DNA of 64,000 nucleotides from Actinoallomurus liliacearum. Its GTDB lineage: Bacteria; Actinomycetota; Actinomycetes; Streptosporangiales; Streptosporangiaceae. Below the pieces are notes generated by a model. The model was not told where the DNA came from. It searched no databases and saw only the letters and a list, made by a program, of their open reading frames with translations. This document shows positions 32,711 through 41,200 of the stretch, piece by piece. The position numbers and the translations under genes were made by a program. Where the stretch lies: positions 372,001 through 436,000 of the forward strand of contig NZ_BAABHJ010000001.1 of the NCBI RefSeq assembly GCF_039542035.1, given 5' to 3'. Numbering within the stretch: position 1 is the first letter of the stretch; each line of letters begins with the position of its first letter.

Positions 32711-33991
32711 TCAGGCGCTGCCGAAGAATTTCTGCGTCTCCCGCAGTCCCTCGACCAGCGCGTCCACGTCGGCCGGGGTGTTGTAGAAGTACAGCGACGC
32801 CCGGGTGCTCGCGGTCACCCCGAAGCGCCGGTGCAGCGGGCGCGCGCAGTGGTGACCGGCGCGCACGGCGATGCCGTGGGCGTCCAGCACCTGACTGACG
32901 TCGTGCGGATGGATCTCGCGGCCGTCCGGCCCCTCCAGGGTGAAGGAGATCGCGGTGCCGCGGTCCTCGGCCTCGGTGGGCCCGAGGATCCGCACGCCCT
33001 CCACCGCGGTGAGCGACTTGAGGGCGTAGGCCAGCAGCTCGTGCTGCTGGGCCGCGATGTCGTCGATGCCCACGGACTCGAGGTAGTCGATCGCGGCGCC
33101 GAGCCCGGCGGCCTCGGCGATCGGCATCGTGCCGGCCTCGAACTTGTGCGGCGGCGGCGCGAACGTCGAGCCCTCCATCGCCACGGTCTCGATCATCTCG
33201 CCGCCGCCGAGGAACGGCGGCAGCGTCTCGAGCAGCTCGGCGCGGCCCCACAGCACCCCGATGCCGGTCGGGCCGCACAGCTTGTGCGCGGTGAACCCGT
33301 AGAAGTCGACGCCGAGCTCCTGGACGTTCACCCGCATGTGCGGCACGGCCTGAGCTCCGTCGGCGAGGACGAGCGCGCCGACCGCGTGCGCCTTGTCCGC
33401 GATGAGGCGGATCGGGTTGATCGTGCCGAGGACGTTCGACTGGTGCGCGACCGCGACGATCTTCGTGCGCTCGTTGATGAGCTCGTCGATGTCGCTCAGG
33501 TCGAGTCGGCCGTCGTCGGTCACCCGGAACCAGCGGAGCGTCGCGCCGGTGCGCTGGGCGAGGAGTTGCCACGGCACGATGTTGGAGTGGTGCTCCATCT
33601 CGGTGATGACGATCTCGTCACCCGGGCCGACGCGGAACCGCTCGGCCTCCGGGCCGGCGGTGGCCGCGTTGCCCATGGCGTACGCGACGAGGTTGATGCC
33701 CTCGGAGATGTTCTTGGTGAACACCACCTCGGTCTCGCTGCCCGCGCCGATGAAGTTCGCGACCTTGATCCGGGCGCCTTCGTACGCCTCGGTCGCCTCC
33801 TCGCCGAGCTGGTGCGTCGCCCGGTGGATGTTCGCGTTGTGCCGGGCGTAGTAGTCCTCGATCGCGCCGATCACCTGGCGGGGCTTCTGCGAGGTGTTCG
33901 CGCTGTCGAGGTAGACCAGGGCCTGTCCGTCGCGGACGGTCCTGGTCAGGATCGGGAAGTCCGCCCGGATCCGCTCGACGTCGATGCTCAC
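32711..33991 (-). CDS. sufS: Cysteine desulfurase SufS
   Basis: A 426-residue PLP enzyme that takes sulfur from L-cysteine. The PLP lysine lies in GFTAHKLCGPTG, the cofactor-binding His in TEMEHHSN and the persulfide Cys in AGHHCARPL; RASLYFYNT near the end is typical of group II desulfurases. The start is GTG 33991, overlapping the sufC stop (GTGA at 33988-33991). Confidence 0.95.
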   Translation of the reverse strand: MSIDVERIRADFPILTRTVRDGQALVYLDSANTSQKPRQVIGAIEDYYARHNANIHRATHQLGEEATEAYEGARIKVANFIGAGSETEVVFTKNISEGINLVAYAMGNAATAGPEAERFRVGPGDEIVITEMEHHSNIVPWQLLAQRTGATLRWFRVTDDGRLDLSDIDELINERTKIVAVAHQSNVLGTINPIRLIADKAHAVGALVLADGAQAVPHMRVNVQELGVDFYGFTAHKLCGPTGIGVLWGRAELLETLPPFLGGGEMIETVAMEGSTFAPPPHKFEAGTMPIAEAAGLGAAIDYLESVGIDDIAAQQHELLAYALKSLTAVEGVRILGPTEAEDRGTAISFTLEGPDGREIHPHDVSQVLDAHGIAVRAGHHCARPLHRRFGVTASTRASLYFYNTPADVDALVEGLRETQKFFGSA

Positions 33992-34737
33992 GCGGACGCG
34001 CCTGCCTTCGTGAACTTCTCGTAGCCCTCGGTCTCCAGCAGCTCGGCCAGCTCCGGGCCGCCCTGCTCGACGACGCGGCCGGCGGCGAACACGTGCACGA
34101 AGTCCGGCTTCACGTAACGGAGGATGCGGGTGTAGTGCGTGATCAGCAGCACGCCCGTCTCGCCGGAGCGGAACCGGTTCACGCCCTCGGAGACGACCTT
34201 GAGCGCGTCGATGTCGAGGCCGGAGTCGGTCTCGTCGAGCACCGCGACCTTCGGCTTGAGCATCTCGAGCTGAAGGATCTCGTGGCGCTTCTTCTCACCG
34301 CCGGAGAAGCCCTCGTTCAGGTTGCGCTGGGCGAACGCGGGGTCGATCTGCAGCTCGGCCATTGCCGAGCGCATCTCCTTGGAGAACTCGCGCAGCTTAG
34401 GCGCCTCGCCTCGCACCGCGGTGACGGCGGTGCGCAGGAAGTTCGACACCGACACGCCCGGCACCTCGACGGGGTACTGCATCGCGAGGAACAGCCCGGC
34501 GCGGGCGCGCTCGTCGACGGGCATGTCCAGGACGCTCTCGCCGTCCAAGAGGACCTCGCCGCTGGTGACGGTGTACTTCGGGTGGCCGGCGATGGCGTAG
34601 GCGAGGGTGGACTTGCCGGAGCCGTTCGGCCCCATGATGGCGTGGGTCTCGCCCGCCTTAACGGTCAGGTCGACGCCCCGGAGGATCTCCTTGTCCTCGA
34701 CGGAGACGTGCAGGTCGCGAATCTCAAGCGTGGCCAT
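33988..34737 (-). CDS. sufC: Fe-S assembly ATPase SufC
   Basis: A 249-residue ABC-type ATPase of the SufBCD scaffold. Walker A is GPNGSGKST, the signature FSGGEKKRHE and Walker B VAVLDETDSGLD. The SGGEKKR form and the Asp-Glu-Thr-Asp-Ser-Gly-Leu-Asp stretch are diagnostic of SufC. ATP binding opens the SufBD interface for cluster assembly. Confidence 0.95.
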   Translation of the reverse strand: MATLEIRDLHVSVEDKEILRGVDLTVKAGETHAIMGPNGSGKSTLAYAIAGHPKYTVTSGEVLLDGESVLDMPVDERARAGLFLAMQYPVEVPGVSVSNFLRTAVTAVRGEAPKLREFSKEMRSAMAELQIDPAFAQRNLNEGFSGGEKKRHEILQLEMLKPKVAVLDETDSGLDIDALKVVSEGVNRFRSGETGVLLITHYTRILRYVKPDFVHVFAAGRVVEQGGPELAELLETEGYEKFTKAGASA

Positions 34738-34744
34738 GGTGGTT

Positions 34745-35059
34745 TCAGGACTCCTTGAGCGACACGTACACGTCGTCGCCCTCGATCTTCACTGGGTACG
34801 TGGGAACCGGCTGCGTGGCCGGCGGGTTGGTGGGCTTGCCGGTACGCAGGTCGAAACACGAGCCGTGCAGCCAGCACTCGATCGTGTGGTTGTAGACCTC
34901 GCCCTCGCTGAGCGCGACCTCGGCGTGCGAGCAGACGTCGCGCAGGGCGTAGACGTCCTCGCCGGCGCGGACGACCGCCACCGGGGTCCCGTCGATCTCG
35001 ACCGCGAGCGCGCCCTCGGCGGGCAGCTCGGACAGCGCGCAGGCGCGCGTGAAGCTCAT
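34745..35059 (-). CDS. Rieske-type ferredoxin within the suf operon
   Basis: A 104-residue small Rieske protein: CSHAE supplies Cys43 and His45, CWLHGSCF supplies Cys62 and His65 for one [2Fe-2S] cluster. It resembles ferredoxin subunits of non-heme oxygenases, but here it lies between sufD and sufC. It may carry electrons for cluster assembly or be a readily made client protein. ATG 35059 overlaps the sufD stop. Confidence 0.92.
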   Translation of the reverse strand: MSFTRACALSELPAEGALAVEIDGTPVAVVRAGEDVYALRDVCSHAEVALSEGEVYNHTIECWLHGSCFDLRTGKPTNPPATQPVPTYPVKIEGDDVYVSLKES

Positions 35060-36174
35060 CGATCGATCTCCTCGTCGATCGCGGCCAGCACGCGCTCCTT
35101 GAGCTCCGGAACGTCGATCTTGTCGACGAGCTGGCCGAGGAAGCCGCGCACGACCATCCGCCGGGCGGTGTCGTACGGGATGCCCCGCGCCTGGAGGTAG
35201 AACAGGTGCTGGTCGTCGAGGCGGCCGGACGCCGAGGCGTGGCCCGCGCCGGCGACCTCGCCGGTGAGGATCTCGAGGTTGGGGACCGAGTCGACCCGCG
35301 TGCCGTCGGTGAGCACCAGGTTGCGGTTCAGCTCGTAGGTGTCCGTGCCCTCGGCCTCGGCCCGGATGATCACGTCGCCGATCCAGACGGCGTGCGCGTC
35401 CTCGTCCTGCAGCGCGCCCCGGTAGTCGACGCGGCTACGGCAGTTCGGCTGGGTGTGGTCGACGAGCAGGCGGTGCTCGAGGTGCTGACCGCCGTCGGCG
35501 AAGTACACGCCGTACAGCTCGGCGTCACCACCCGGCGCGTCGTACGCGACCGACGGGGCGATGCGCACGACGTCGCCGCCCAGGCTGACGGTGAAGCTCT
35601 TGAACCGTGCGTCCCGGCCCAGCTTCGCGTGCTGGTGGGACAGGTGCACGGCGTCCGACGCCCAGTTCTGCAGGCTGAACACCGTGAGCGCGGCGCCGTC
35701 GCCGACGACGAACTCGACGTTGTCGGCGTAGGCGGCCGAGCCGGTGTGCTCCAGCACGACCGTCGCCTGCGCGAACGGCTCCAGGATGACGGTCGTGTGA
35801 CCGTACGCGACGCCGCCGCCCTCGCCGCGCAGCGTGAGGACGGTCGGCTCGGTGGCCACGATCTCCTTGCGCACCGTGACGACGGTCGCGTGGGCGAACG
35901 AGGCGTACGCCTGCGCGCTGACGCGGTCCGCCGGGACGTACGCCTTGCCGACCCGCTCGTCGTCGCGGCCCACCGTCTCGACGGTGACCTCGGGCGCCGC
36001 GGACACGTCCACGATCACCTTGCCGTCGGCCGCCGCGCCCTTGTGCAGGTCGCGCAGCCGGCGCAGCGGGGTGAAGCGCCACTCCTCCTCGCGCCCGGTC
36101 GGGACGGCGAAGTCGGTCACGTCGTACGAGGAGTGCTCGTGGAGGGTGGACAGCGGTTTGGTCTCCAGACCCAT
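35056..36174 (-). CDS. sufD: Fe-S assembly protein SufD
   Basis: A 372-residue scaffold subunit that pairs with SufB. It has the family's beta-helix core, the interface segment LLVDHTQPNCRSRVDYRG with the conserved His, and the C-terminal HLFYLQARGIPYDTARRMV motif shared with SufB. ATG 36174 lies 2 bp after the sufB stop; its ribosome site is inside sufB, so expression is coupled. Confidence 0.93.
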   Translation of the reverse strand: MGLETKPLSTLHEHSSYDVTDFAVPTGREEEWRFTPLRRLRDLHKGAAADGKVIVDVSAAPEVTVETVGRDDERVGKAYVPADRVSAQAYASFAHATVVTVRKEIVATEPTVLTLRGEGGGVAYGHTTVILEPFAQATVVLEHTGSAAYADNVEFVVGDGAALTVFSLQNWASDAVHLSHQHAKLGRDARFKSFTVSLGGDVVRIAPSVAYDAPGGDAELYGVYFADGGQHLEHRLLVDHTQPNCRSRVDYRGALQDEDAHAVWIGDVIIRAEAEGTDTYELNRNLVLTDGTRVDSVPNLEILTGEVAGAGHASASGRLDDQHLFYLQARGIPYDTARRMVVRGFLGQLVDKIDVPELKERVLAAIDEEIDR

Positions 36175-36176
36175 GA

Positions 36177-37589
36177 TCAGCCCACCGCTCCTTCCATCTG
36201 CAGCTCGATCAGGCGGTTCAGCTCGAGCGCGTACTCCATCGGCAGCTCGCGCGCGATCGGCTCGACGAAGCCGCGCACGATCATCGCCATCGCCTCGTCC
36301 TCGGTGAGGCCGCGGCTCATGAGGTAGAACAGCTGGTTCTCCGAGACCTTCGAGACGGTGGCCTCGTGGCCCATCTCGACGTCGTCCTCGCGGACGTCGA
36401 CGTAGGGGTAGGTGTCGGACCGGCTGATCTGGTCGACCAGCAGTGCGTCGCACTTGACGGTCGACTTGGAGTGCTCGGCGCCCTCCTGCACCTGGACCAG
36501 GCCGCGGTAGCTCGTACGGCCGCCGCCGCGCGCCACCGACTTGGAGATGATGGTCGAGGAGGTGTTGGGCGCGGCGTGCACCATCTTGGCGCCGGCGTCC
36601 TGGTGCTGGCCCTCGCCAGCGAAGGCGATGGACAGCGTCTCACCCTTGGCGTGCTCGCCCATGAGGTAGACCGCCGGGTACTTCATCGTGACCTTGGAGC
36701 CGATGTTGCCGTCGATCCACTCCATCGTGCCGCCCTCGTAGCAGACGGCGCGCTTGGTGACGAGGTTGTAGACGTTGTTCGACCAGTTCTGGATGGTCGT
36801 GTAGCGGCAGCGCGCGTTCTTCTTCACGACGATCTCGACGACCGCGGAGTGCAGCGAGTCGGACTTGTAGATCGGCGCGGTGCAGCCCTCGACGTAGTGA
36901 ACGTACGCGCCCTCGTCGACGATGATCAGCGTCCGCTCGAACTGGCCCATGTTCTCGGTGTTGATCCGGAAGTAGGCCTGCAGGGGGATCTCGACGTGCA
37001 CGCCCGGCGGCACGTAGATGAACGACCCGCCCGACCACACCGCCGAGTTGAGTGCGGCGAACTTGTTGTCGCCGACCGGGATCACGGAGCCGAAGTACTC
37101 CTGGAAGATCTCCGGGTGCTCCCGCAGGCCGGTGTCGGTGTCGAGGAAGATGACGCCCTGCTTCTCCAGGTCCTCGCGGATCTGGTGGTACACGACCTCG
37201 GACTCGTACTGGGCCGCGACGCCGGCGATCAGGCGCTGCTTCTCCGCCTCGGGGATGCCGAGCTTGTCGTAGGTGTTCTTGATGTCGGCCGGGAGCTCGT
37301 CCCACGACGCGGCCTGCTTCTCCGTCGACCGGACGAAGTACTTGATGTTGTCGAAGTCGATGTCGGAGAGGTCGGCGCCCCACGTCGGCATCGGCTTCTT
37401 GCCGAACAGGCGCAGGCCCTTCAGACGGAGGTCGAGCATCCAGTCGGGCTCGTTCTTCTTCCCCGAGATGTCGCGGACGACCTCTTCGGACAGCCCGCGA
37501 CGGGCCGAGGCGCCGGCCACGTCGGGGTCGGCCCAGCCGAACTTGTACTTGCCGAGCCCCTCGAGCTCGGGGTGGGCTGCCGTGGTCAT
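36177..37589 (-). CDS. sufB: Fe-S assembly protein SufB
   Basis: A 470-residue core scaffold. Recognisable segments include YKFGWADPD, FVRSTEKQAASWDELP, GGSFIYVPPGVHVEIPLQ, NVYNLVTKRA and the C-terminal QLFYLMSRGLTEDEAMAMIV. It holds the nascent cluster with SufD and accepts sulfur from SufS/SufU. The ATG overlaps the sufR stop (ATGA at 37586-37589). Confidence 0.95.
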   Translation of the reverse strand: MTTAAHPELEGLGKYKFGWADPDVAGASARRGLSEEVVRDISGKKNEPDWMLDLRLKGLRLFGKKPMPTWGADLSDIDFDNIKYFVRSTEKQAASWDELPADIKNTYDKLGIPEAEKQRLIAGVAAQYESEVVYHQIREDLEKQGVIFLDTDTGLREHPEIFQEYFGSVIPVGDNKFAALNSAVWSGGSFIYVPPGVHVEIPLQAYFRINTENMGQFERTLIIVDEGAYVHYVEGCTAPIYKSDSLHSAVVEIVVKKNARCRYTTIQNWSNNVYNLVTKRAVCYEGGTMEWIDGNIGSKVTMKYPAVYLMGEHAKGETLSIAFAGEGQHQDAGAKMVHAAPNTSSTIISKSVARGGGRTSYRGLVQVQEGAEHSKSTVKCDALLVDQISRSDTYPYVDVREDDVEMGHEATVSKVSENQLFYLMSRGLTEDEAMAMIVRGFVEPIARELPMEYALELNRLIELQMEGAVG

Positions 37590-38344
37590 ACGGAGGTGCC
37601 TCCGGACTCCTGCTTGTCGATCTTTTCGGGTTTTTCGGTCAGTTCACGTGACGTCACGTGGGTCGTGCATATTCCATCGCCGTGCGCGATCGTGGCCAGC
37701 CGCTGGACGGGAACGCCGAGCAGCCGCCCGAACGCCGCCGTCTCCGCCTCGCACAGCTGCGGGAACCGGGCCGCGACGTGCGCGACCGGGCAGTGGTGCT
37801 GGCAGAGCTGCTGCCCGCCCGCCGGCGCGGTGCTGGCCGAGGCGGCATAGCCGTCCGCGGACAGCGCCTCCGCCAGCGCGCGCACCCGCTGCTGCGGCGG
37901 TACGGCCCGGATCGACGCGCCGTAGCGAGCCTCCAGGTCGCCCACCTGGCGGAGAGCGAACTCCGCGACGGCGTCCTCGCCGAGCTTGTCGGCCAGGAAC
38001 CGCAGCGCGTTGGCCGCCAAGTCGTCGTAGGCGTGCACGAAGGCGCTGCGCCCGGCGTCGGTGATGGCGAACAGCTTCGCCGGACGGCCGCGCCCGCGCC
38101 TCGACTGCGGACGGCTCCGCCCCTCCTCGATCATCCCCTCGGCGAGGAGGGTCTCGAGGTGGCGGCGCACGGCCGCGGGCGTGAGCCCGAGCCGCTGTCC
38201 GAGCGCCGAGGCGCTGATGGGACCATGTTCAAGAATCAGCCGTGCCACGCGGGCGCGGGTGGTGCGCTCCGCGTGGTTCGGACCGAGCGCGGGCACGCCG
38301 GCGGCCGCCGGGTCGTTGCTCGTCGTCTCGGTCACGTATTTCAC
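37586..38344 (-). CDS. sufR: SufR-type Fe-S cluster-binding repressor
   Basis: A 252-residue regulator with an N-terminal winged helix (about 25-95; ISASALGQRLGLTPAAVRRH) and a ligand domain bearing Cys181, Cys185, Cys198 and Cys226 (CQHHCPVAHV...CEAE...DGICTTH), which fits a [4Fe-4S]-binding repressor. Such proteins repress suf when clusters are plentiful. The start is GTG 38344 without a ribosome site; a later GTG at 38335 is possible, and a leaderless transcript would fit because an operator-like sequence covers 38341-38355. Confidence 0.9.
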   Translation of the reverse strand: MKYVTETTSNDPAAAGVPALGPNHAERTTRARVARLILEHGPISASALGQRLGLTPAAVRRHLETLLAEGMIEEGRSRPQSRRGRGRPAKLFAITDAGRSAFVHAYDDLAANALRFLADKLGEDAVAEFALRQVGDLEARYGASIRAVPPQQRVRALAEALSADGYAASASTAPAGGQQLCQHHCPVAHVAARFPQLCEAETAAFGRLLGVPVQRLATIAHGDGICTTHVTSRELTEKPEKIDKQESGGTSV

Positions 38345-38355
38345 AACATCAGTGT
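38341..38355 (-). promoter_or_regulatory. SufR operator-like site at the suf promoter
   Basis: Read on the minus strand the site is ACACT, five bases, TGTGA. This equals the ACACT-N5-TGTGA operator I recall for mycobacterial SufR. It covers the assigned sufR start codon, so it would block initiation of the operon. The match is seen directly; recall of the published motif should be checked. Confidence 0.65.
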
Positions 38356-38379
38356 GGCCTAATTCCTTCCCCTAAGACA

Positions 38380-38423
38380 AACCGGCTCCGGTTATCTGGC
38401 TCACTTAGGCGAGCCTTGCCTCA
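38380..38423 (-). promoter_or_regulatory. Palindrome and DtxR/IdeR-like iron box upstream of suf
   Basis: AACCGG CT CCGGTT (38380-38393) is a 14-bp palindrome. At 38405-38423, TTAGGCGAGCCTTGCCTCA matches 13 of 19 positions of the iron-box consensus TTAGGTTAGGCTAACCTAA. The box lies about 60 bp upstream of sufR and touches the stop of the preceding MFS gene. Together with the SufR site it suggests control by both iron and cluster status. Confidence 0.5.
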
Positions 38424-39788
38424 CCTGCGCGGACGGCTCCGTACGAAGATCGCCACGACGACGGCCCCGGCGAGGAACGCCGCGCCCGCGCCCGCCATCG
38501 GCGCGGCCAGGCGACCCCCGGCCCCGAGCGTGCCGAGCAGCGCGACGCCGACCGTGCTCCCCACCTGCCGGGCCGCGTTGATCGCCCCGGAGGCGACGCC
38601 GGCCCGCTCCGGCGGCGCGGCCCCGACGACGGTGGTCGTGGCGGCCGGCATCGTGAACGCCATCCCGAAGCCCGCCGCGAGCAGCGGGATCATGAGCAGG
38701 GGGTACGGCGTGCTCCGGCCGACGGCCATCAGCGCGAACAGTCCGGCCGCCCCCGTGACCAGGCCGATCAGCATGGTCGGCCGGGTGCCGGACCGGCCCG
38801 TCATCCGCCCGGACAGGAACGAGGCCAGTGACACCAGGATGCCCTCGGGCACCAGCGCCAGGCCGGCCGGCGTCGGGCTCATCCGCCGTACGTCCTGGAA
38901 GAACAGGCTGACGACGAAGAGCTGACCGTAGAAGCCGAGGTTGATCAGCAGGCCCACCGCGTTGCCGCCGGAGAACGCCGCGCTCCGGAAGAGGCCGAGC
39001 GGCAGCATCGGGTCGGCCGAACGGCGCTCCACCGCCACGAACGCCGCGGCGGACAGCACCGCGACCGCCAGGCCGCCGAGCACGATGGGCGAGACCCAGC
39101 CGCGGGTCCGCGCCTGGATCAGCGCGAACGTCAGCAGGCCCAGCGCGGCGACCGCGGCGGCCTGCGCCCCGAGGTCGAGGCCCCGCCGCCCGTGCCCCTC
39201 GGGCCGTACGACGTACCGGACGGTGAGCAGGAGGGCGGCCAGGCCGATCGGCACGTTGACGAAGAAGACGAGGCGCCAGCTCGCCGCGTCGGTCAGCACC
39301 CCGCCGACCACCGGGCCGAAGGCGGCCGCGATCCCCGCCACCCCGCCCCACACGCCGACGGCGCGGGCCTGCGCCCGGGGGTCGGGGTGCGCCGCCTGCA
39401 GCAGCGCCAGCGAGGACGGGACGAGGATGGCGGCCGCAGCGCCCTGGACCAGCCGGGCCACGACCAGGGCGCCCGCGGTCGGCGCCAGCCCGCAGGCCGC
39501 CGAGGCGACGGTGAAGAGCGTCAGGCCGGCGCAGAACACCCGGTGGGGTCCCACCCGGTCACCGAGCGCGCCCGCCGACAGCAGCAGGGTCGCGAATGCC
39601 AGGGTGTAGCCGTCGACCACCCACTGGAGCACACCGAGGCCGCCGCCGAGGTCGCGGCCCAGTGCGGGCAGCGACAGGCTCACGGCGGTGGCGTCGATGA
39701 TCACCATGAAGTAGCCGAGGCAGATGGCGACCAGCGGCAGCGCTCGGGTGCGCTGCCGCGGCTCGGATGTGGATCTCAGCGTCAGCAT
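38421..39788 (-). CDS. DHA2-family MFS multidrug exporter
   Basis: A 455-residue transporter with fourteen predicted membrane helices. ATAVSLSLPAL in helix 1, WVVDGYTLAFA after it, and the antiporter motif C (VWGGVAGIAAAFGPVVGG) in helix 5 mark the EmrB/QacA group, which exports drugs by proton antiport. No repressor gene is adjacent, but an inverted repeat TCGTT CA AACGA (39809-39820) lies 21 bp upstream of the ATG. The stop codon touches the suf iron box. Confidence 0.9.
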   Translation of the reverse strand: MLTLRSTSEPRQRTRALPLVAICLGYFMVIIDATAVSLSLPALGRDLGGGLGVLQWVVDGYTLAFATLLLSAGALGDRVGPHRVFCAGLTLFTVASAACGLAPTAGALVVARLVQGAAAAILVPSSLALLQAAHPDPRAQARAVGVWGGVAGIAAAFGPVVGGVLTDAASWRLVFFVNVPIGLAALLLTVRYVVRPEGHGRRGLDLGAQAAAVAALGLLTFALIQARTRGWVSPIVLGGLAVAVLSAAAFVAVERRSADPMLPLGLFRSAAFSGGNAVGLLINLGFYGQLFVVSLFFQDVRRMSPTPAGLALVPEGILVSLASFLSGRMTGRSGTRPTMLIGLVTGAAGLFALMAVGRSTPYPLLMIPLLAAGFGMAFTMPAATTTVVGAAPPERAGVASGAINAARQVGSTVGVALLGTLGAGGRLAAPMAGAGAAFLAGAVVVAIFVRSRPRR

Positions 39789-39834
39789 GCCCCGATGCTT
39801 GCCCGCAATCGTTCAAACGAGCGTCGAAGCGTCC

Positions 39835-39852
39835 CCGGCCAGGCGGGGCCGG
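39835..39852 (-). terminator. Hairpin between epoxide hydrolase and MFS genes
   Basis: CCGGCC (39835-39840) and GGCCGG (39847-39852) form a six-base stem around six bases, just past the epoxide hydrolase stop on the minus strand. It may reduce read-through into the exporter gene. Confidence 0.4.
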
Positions 39853-39860
39853 CCCGCTGC

Positions 39861-41117
39861 CTATCGGCGGCCCTGGAACGTACGCCGCAGGTCGTCGACC
39901 CACTGGCCGGGGATCTCCCAGGGGATGAAGTGACCGCCGTGGTCGTGGGCGGTGAGGTTGACGTGGTTGTACCAGGGGCCGCGGTCGCTGTTCGCGAAGT
40001 GCTCGACCCGGCGGTCGGTGCTCACGCCGGGCGGGTTCTCGTAGCCGACGAAGGTGATGCCGGTGGGCGCCTCGATGGGCGGCTGCCGGTCGTGGGACGG
40101 GGTCCACGGATAGCGGTTGTTGTTGGCGTAGGTACGGATCGACGTGCCGATCGAGTTGGTCACCCAGAAGATCATGGCGTGGGTGAGCAGGTCGTCCTTG
40201 GAGAAGACGGTCTCGATGTCGCCGCCGTTGTCGCTCCAGGTCATCCAGCGTTCGAGGATCCAGGCGAGCATTCCCGCGGGTGAGTCCGACAGCCCGTACG
40301 CGAGCGTGCTCGGAGCGAGGACGTGCGCCGCGAGGTGGACGGCGAAGCGCTTCTCGAACGCGACGAGCTGCGCGCGGATGTCGGCGGGCAGGCCGTCGGG
40401 GATGGGGCGGCCGCCGCTGAGGTCCCAGCCCCGGTCGCCATTGAACAGCGTGAGCTTCTGGCCGGAGCCGATGTGGATGCCGTACAGCTCGGCCGCGTAC
40501 TTGTGCCCGAGCTGGCCGGTGACCATTGCCCCGACGTCGCAGCCCCCGGCGGCGTACCGGTCGTGGCCGAGGATCCGGGTCATGAGGACGTGCCAGAGGT
40601 CGGCGACCTTCCAGAAGTTCATGTCCGGGTGGTCCGGCAGCGGGCCGGAGAAGCCGAACCCGGGGAACGAGGGGACGATGACGTCGAACGCCTCGGCCGG
40701 GTCGCCGCCGTACGCGCCGGGGTCGGCGAGGGGGTCGATCACCTTCGACCAGTGCCAGAACGTCCAGGGCCAGCCATGCGTGAGGATCAGCGGGGTCGGG
40801 TCCGGGCCGACGCCGGGCCGACGCATGAAGTGCACCGGCACGCCCTCGACCTCGACGCGGTAGTGCTCATAGGCGTTGATCGCGGCCTCGGCCCGGCGCC
40901 AGTCGAAGCCGGTGCGCCAGTAGTCGACGAGCTCCTGCAGGTAGGCACGGTCCACGCCGTAGTACCGGTCCTCGTTGCCCGCGTCGAGCGGCCAGCGCGT
41001 CAGCTCGAGACGGTGCCGGAGGTCGGCGAGCACGTCGTCGGGCACGTGGATCGGTGCCGGTTCCAACGGGAACGGGCGCGGTCCGGCGGGGCGGATGTCA
41101 GTGGTCTCGTGGCTCAT
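39861..41117 (-). CDS. Epoxide hydrolase (microsomal/juvenile-hormone type)
   Basis: A 418-residue enzyme with the N-terminal EHN domain (about 15-125; LADLRHRLELTRWP) followed by an alpha/beta-hydrolase core. HGWPWTFW is the oxyanion hole, Asp in GGCDVGAMV the likely nucleophile and HDHGGHFIPWE the catalytic His region. It hydrolyses epoxides to diols; substrate unknown. ATG 41117 is preceded by AGGGGA. An AT-rich stretch upstream (41160-41200, with ATATCAGTTGCTTATAT) probably holds its promoter. Confidence 0.87.
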   Translation of the reverse strand: MSHETTDIRPAGPRPFPLEPAPIHVPDDVLADLRHRLELTRWPLDAGNEDRYYGVDRAYLQELVDYWRTGFDWRRAEAAINAYEHYRVEVEGVPVHFMRRPGVGPDPTPLILTHGWPWTFWHWSKVIDPLADPGAYGGDPAEAFDVIVPSFPGFGFSGPLPDHPDMNFWKVADLWHVLMTRILGHDRYAAGGCDVGAMVTGQLGHKYAAELYGIHIGSGQKLTLFNGDRGWDLSGGRPIPDGLPADIRAQLVAFEKRFAVHLAAHVLAPSTLAYGLSDSPAGMLAWILERWMTWSDNGGDIETVFSKDDLLTHAMIFWVTNSIGTSIRTYANNNRYPWTPSHDRQPPIEAPTGITFVGYENPPGVSTDRRVEHFANSDRGPWYNHVNLTAHDHGGHFIPWEIPGQWVDDLRRTFQGRR

Positions 41118-41200
41118 CGTGGTCCCCTGGAGCCGCTGCGCGGCGGTCGGCGTGCTGAGGTGCGCCACGAACAATATCAGTTGCTTATATAAATCCCTGA

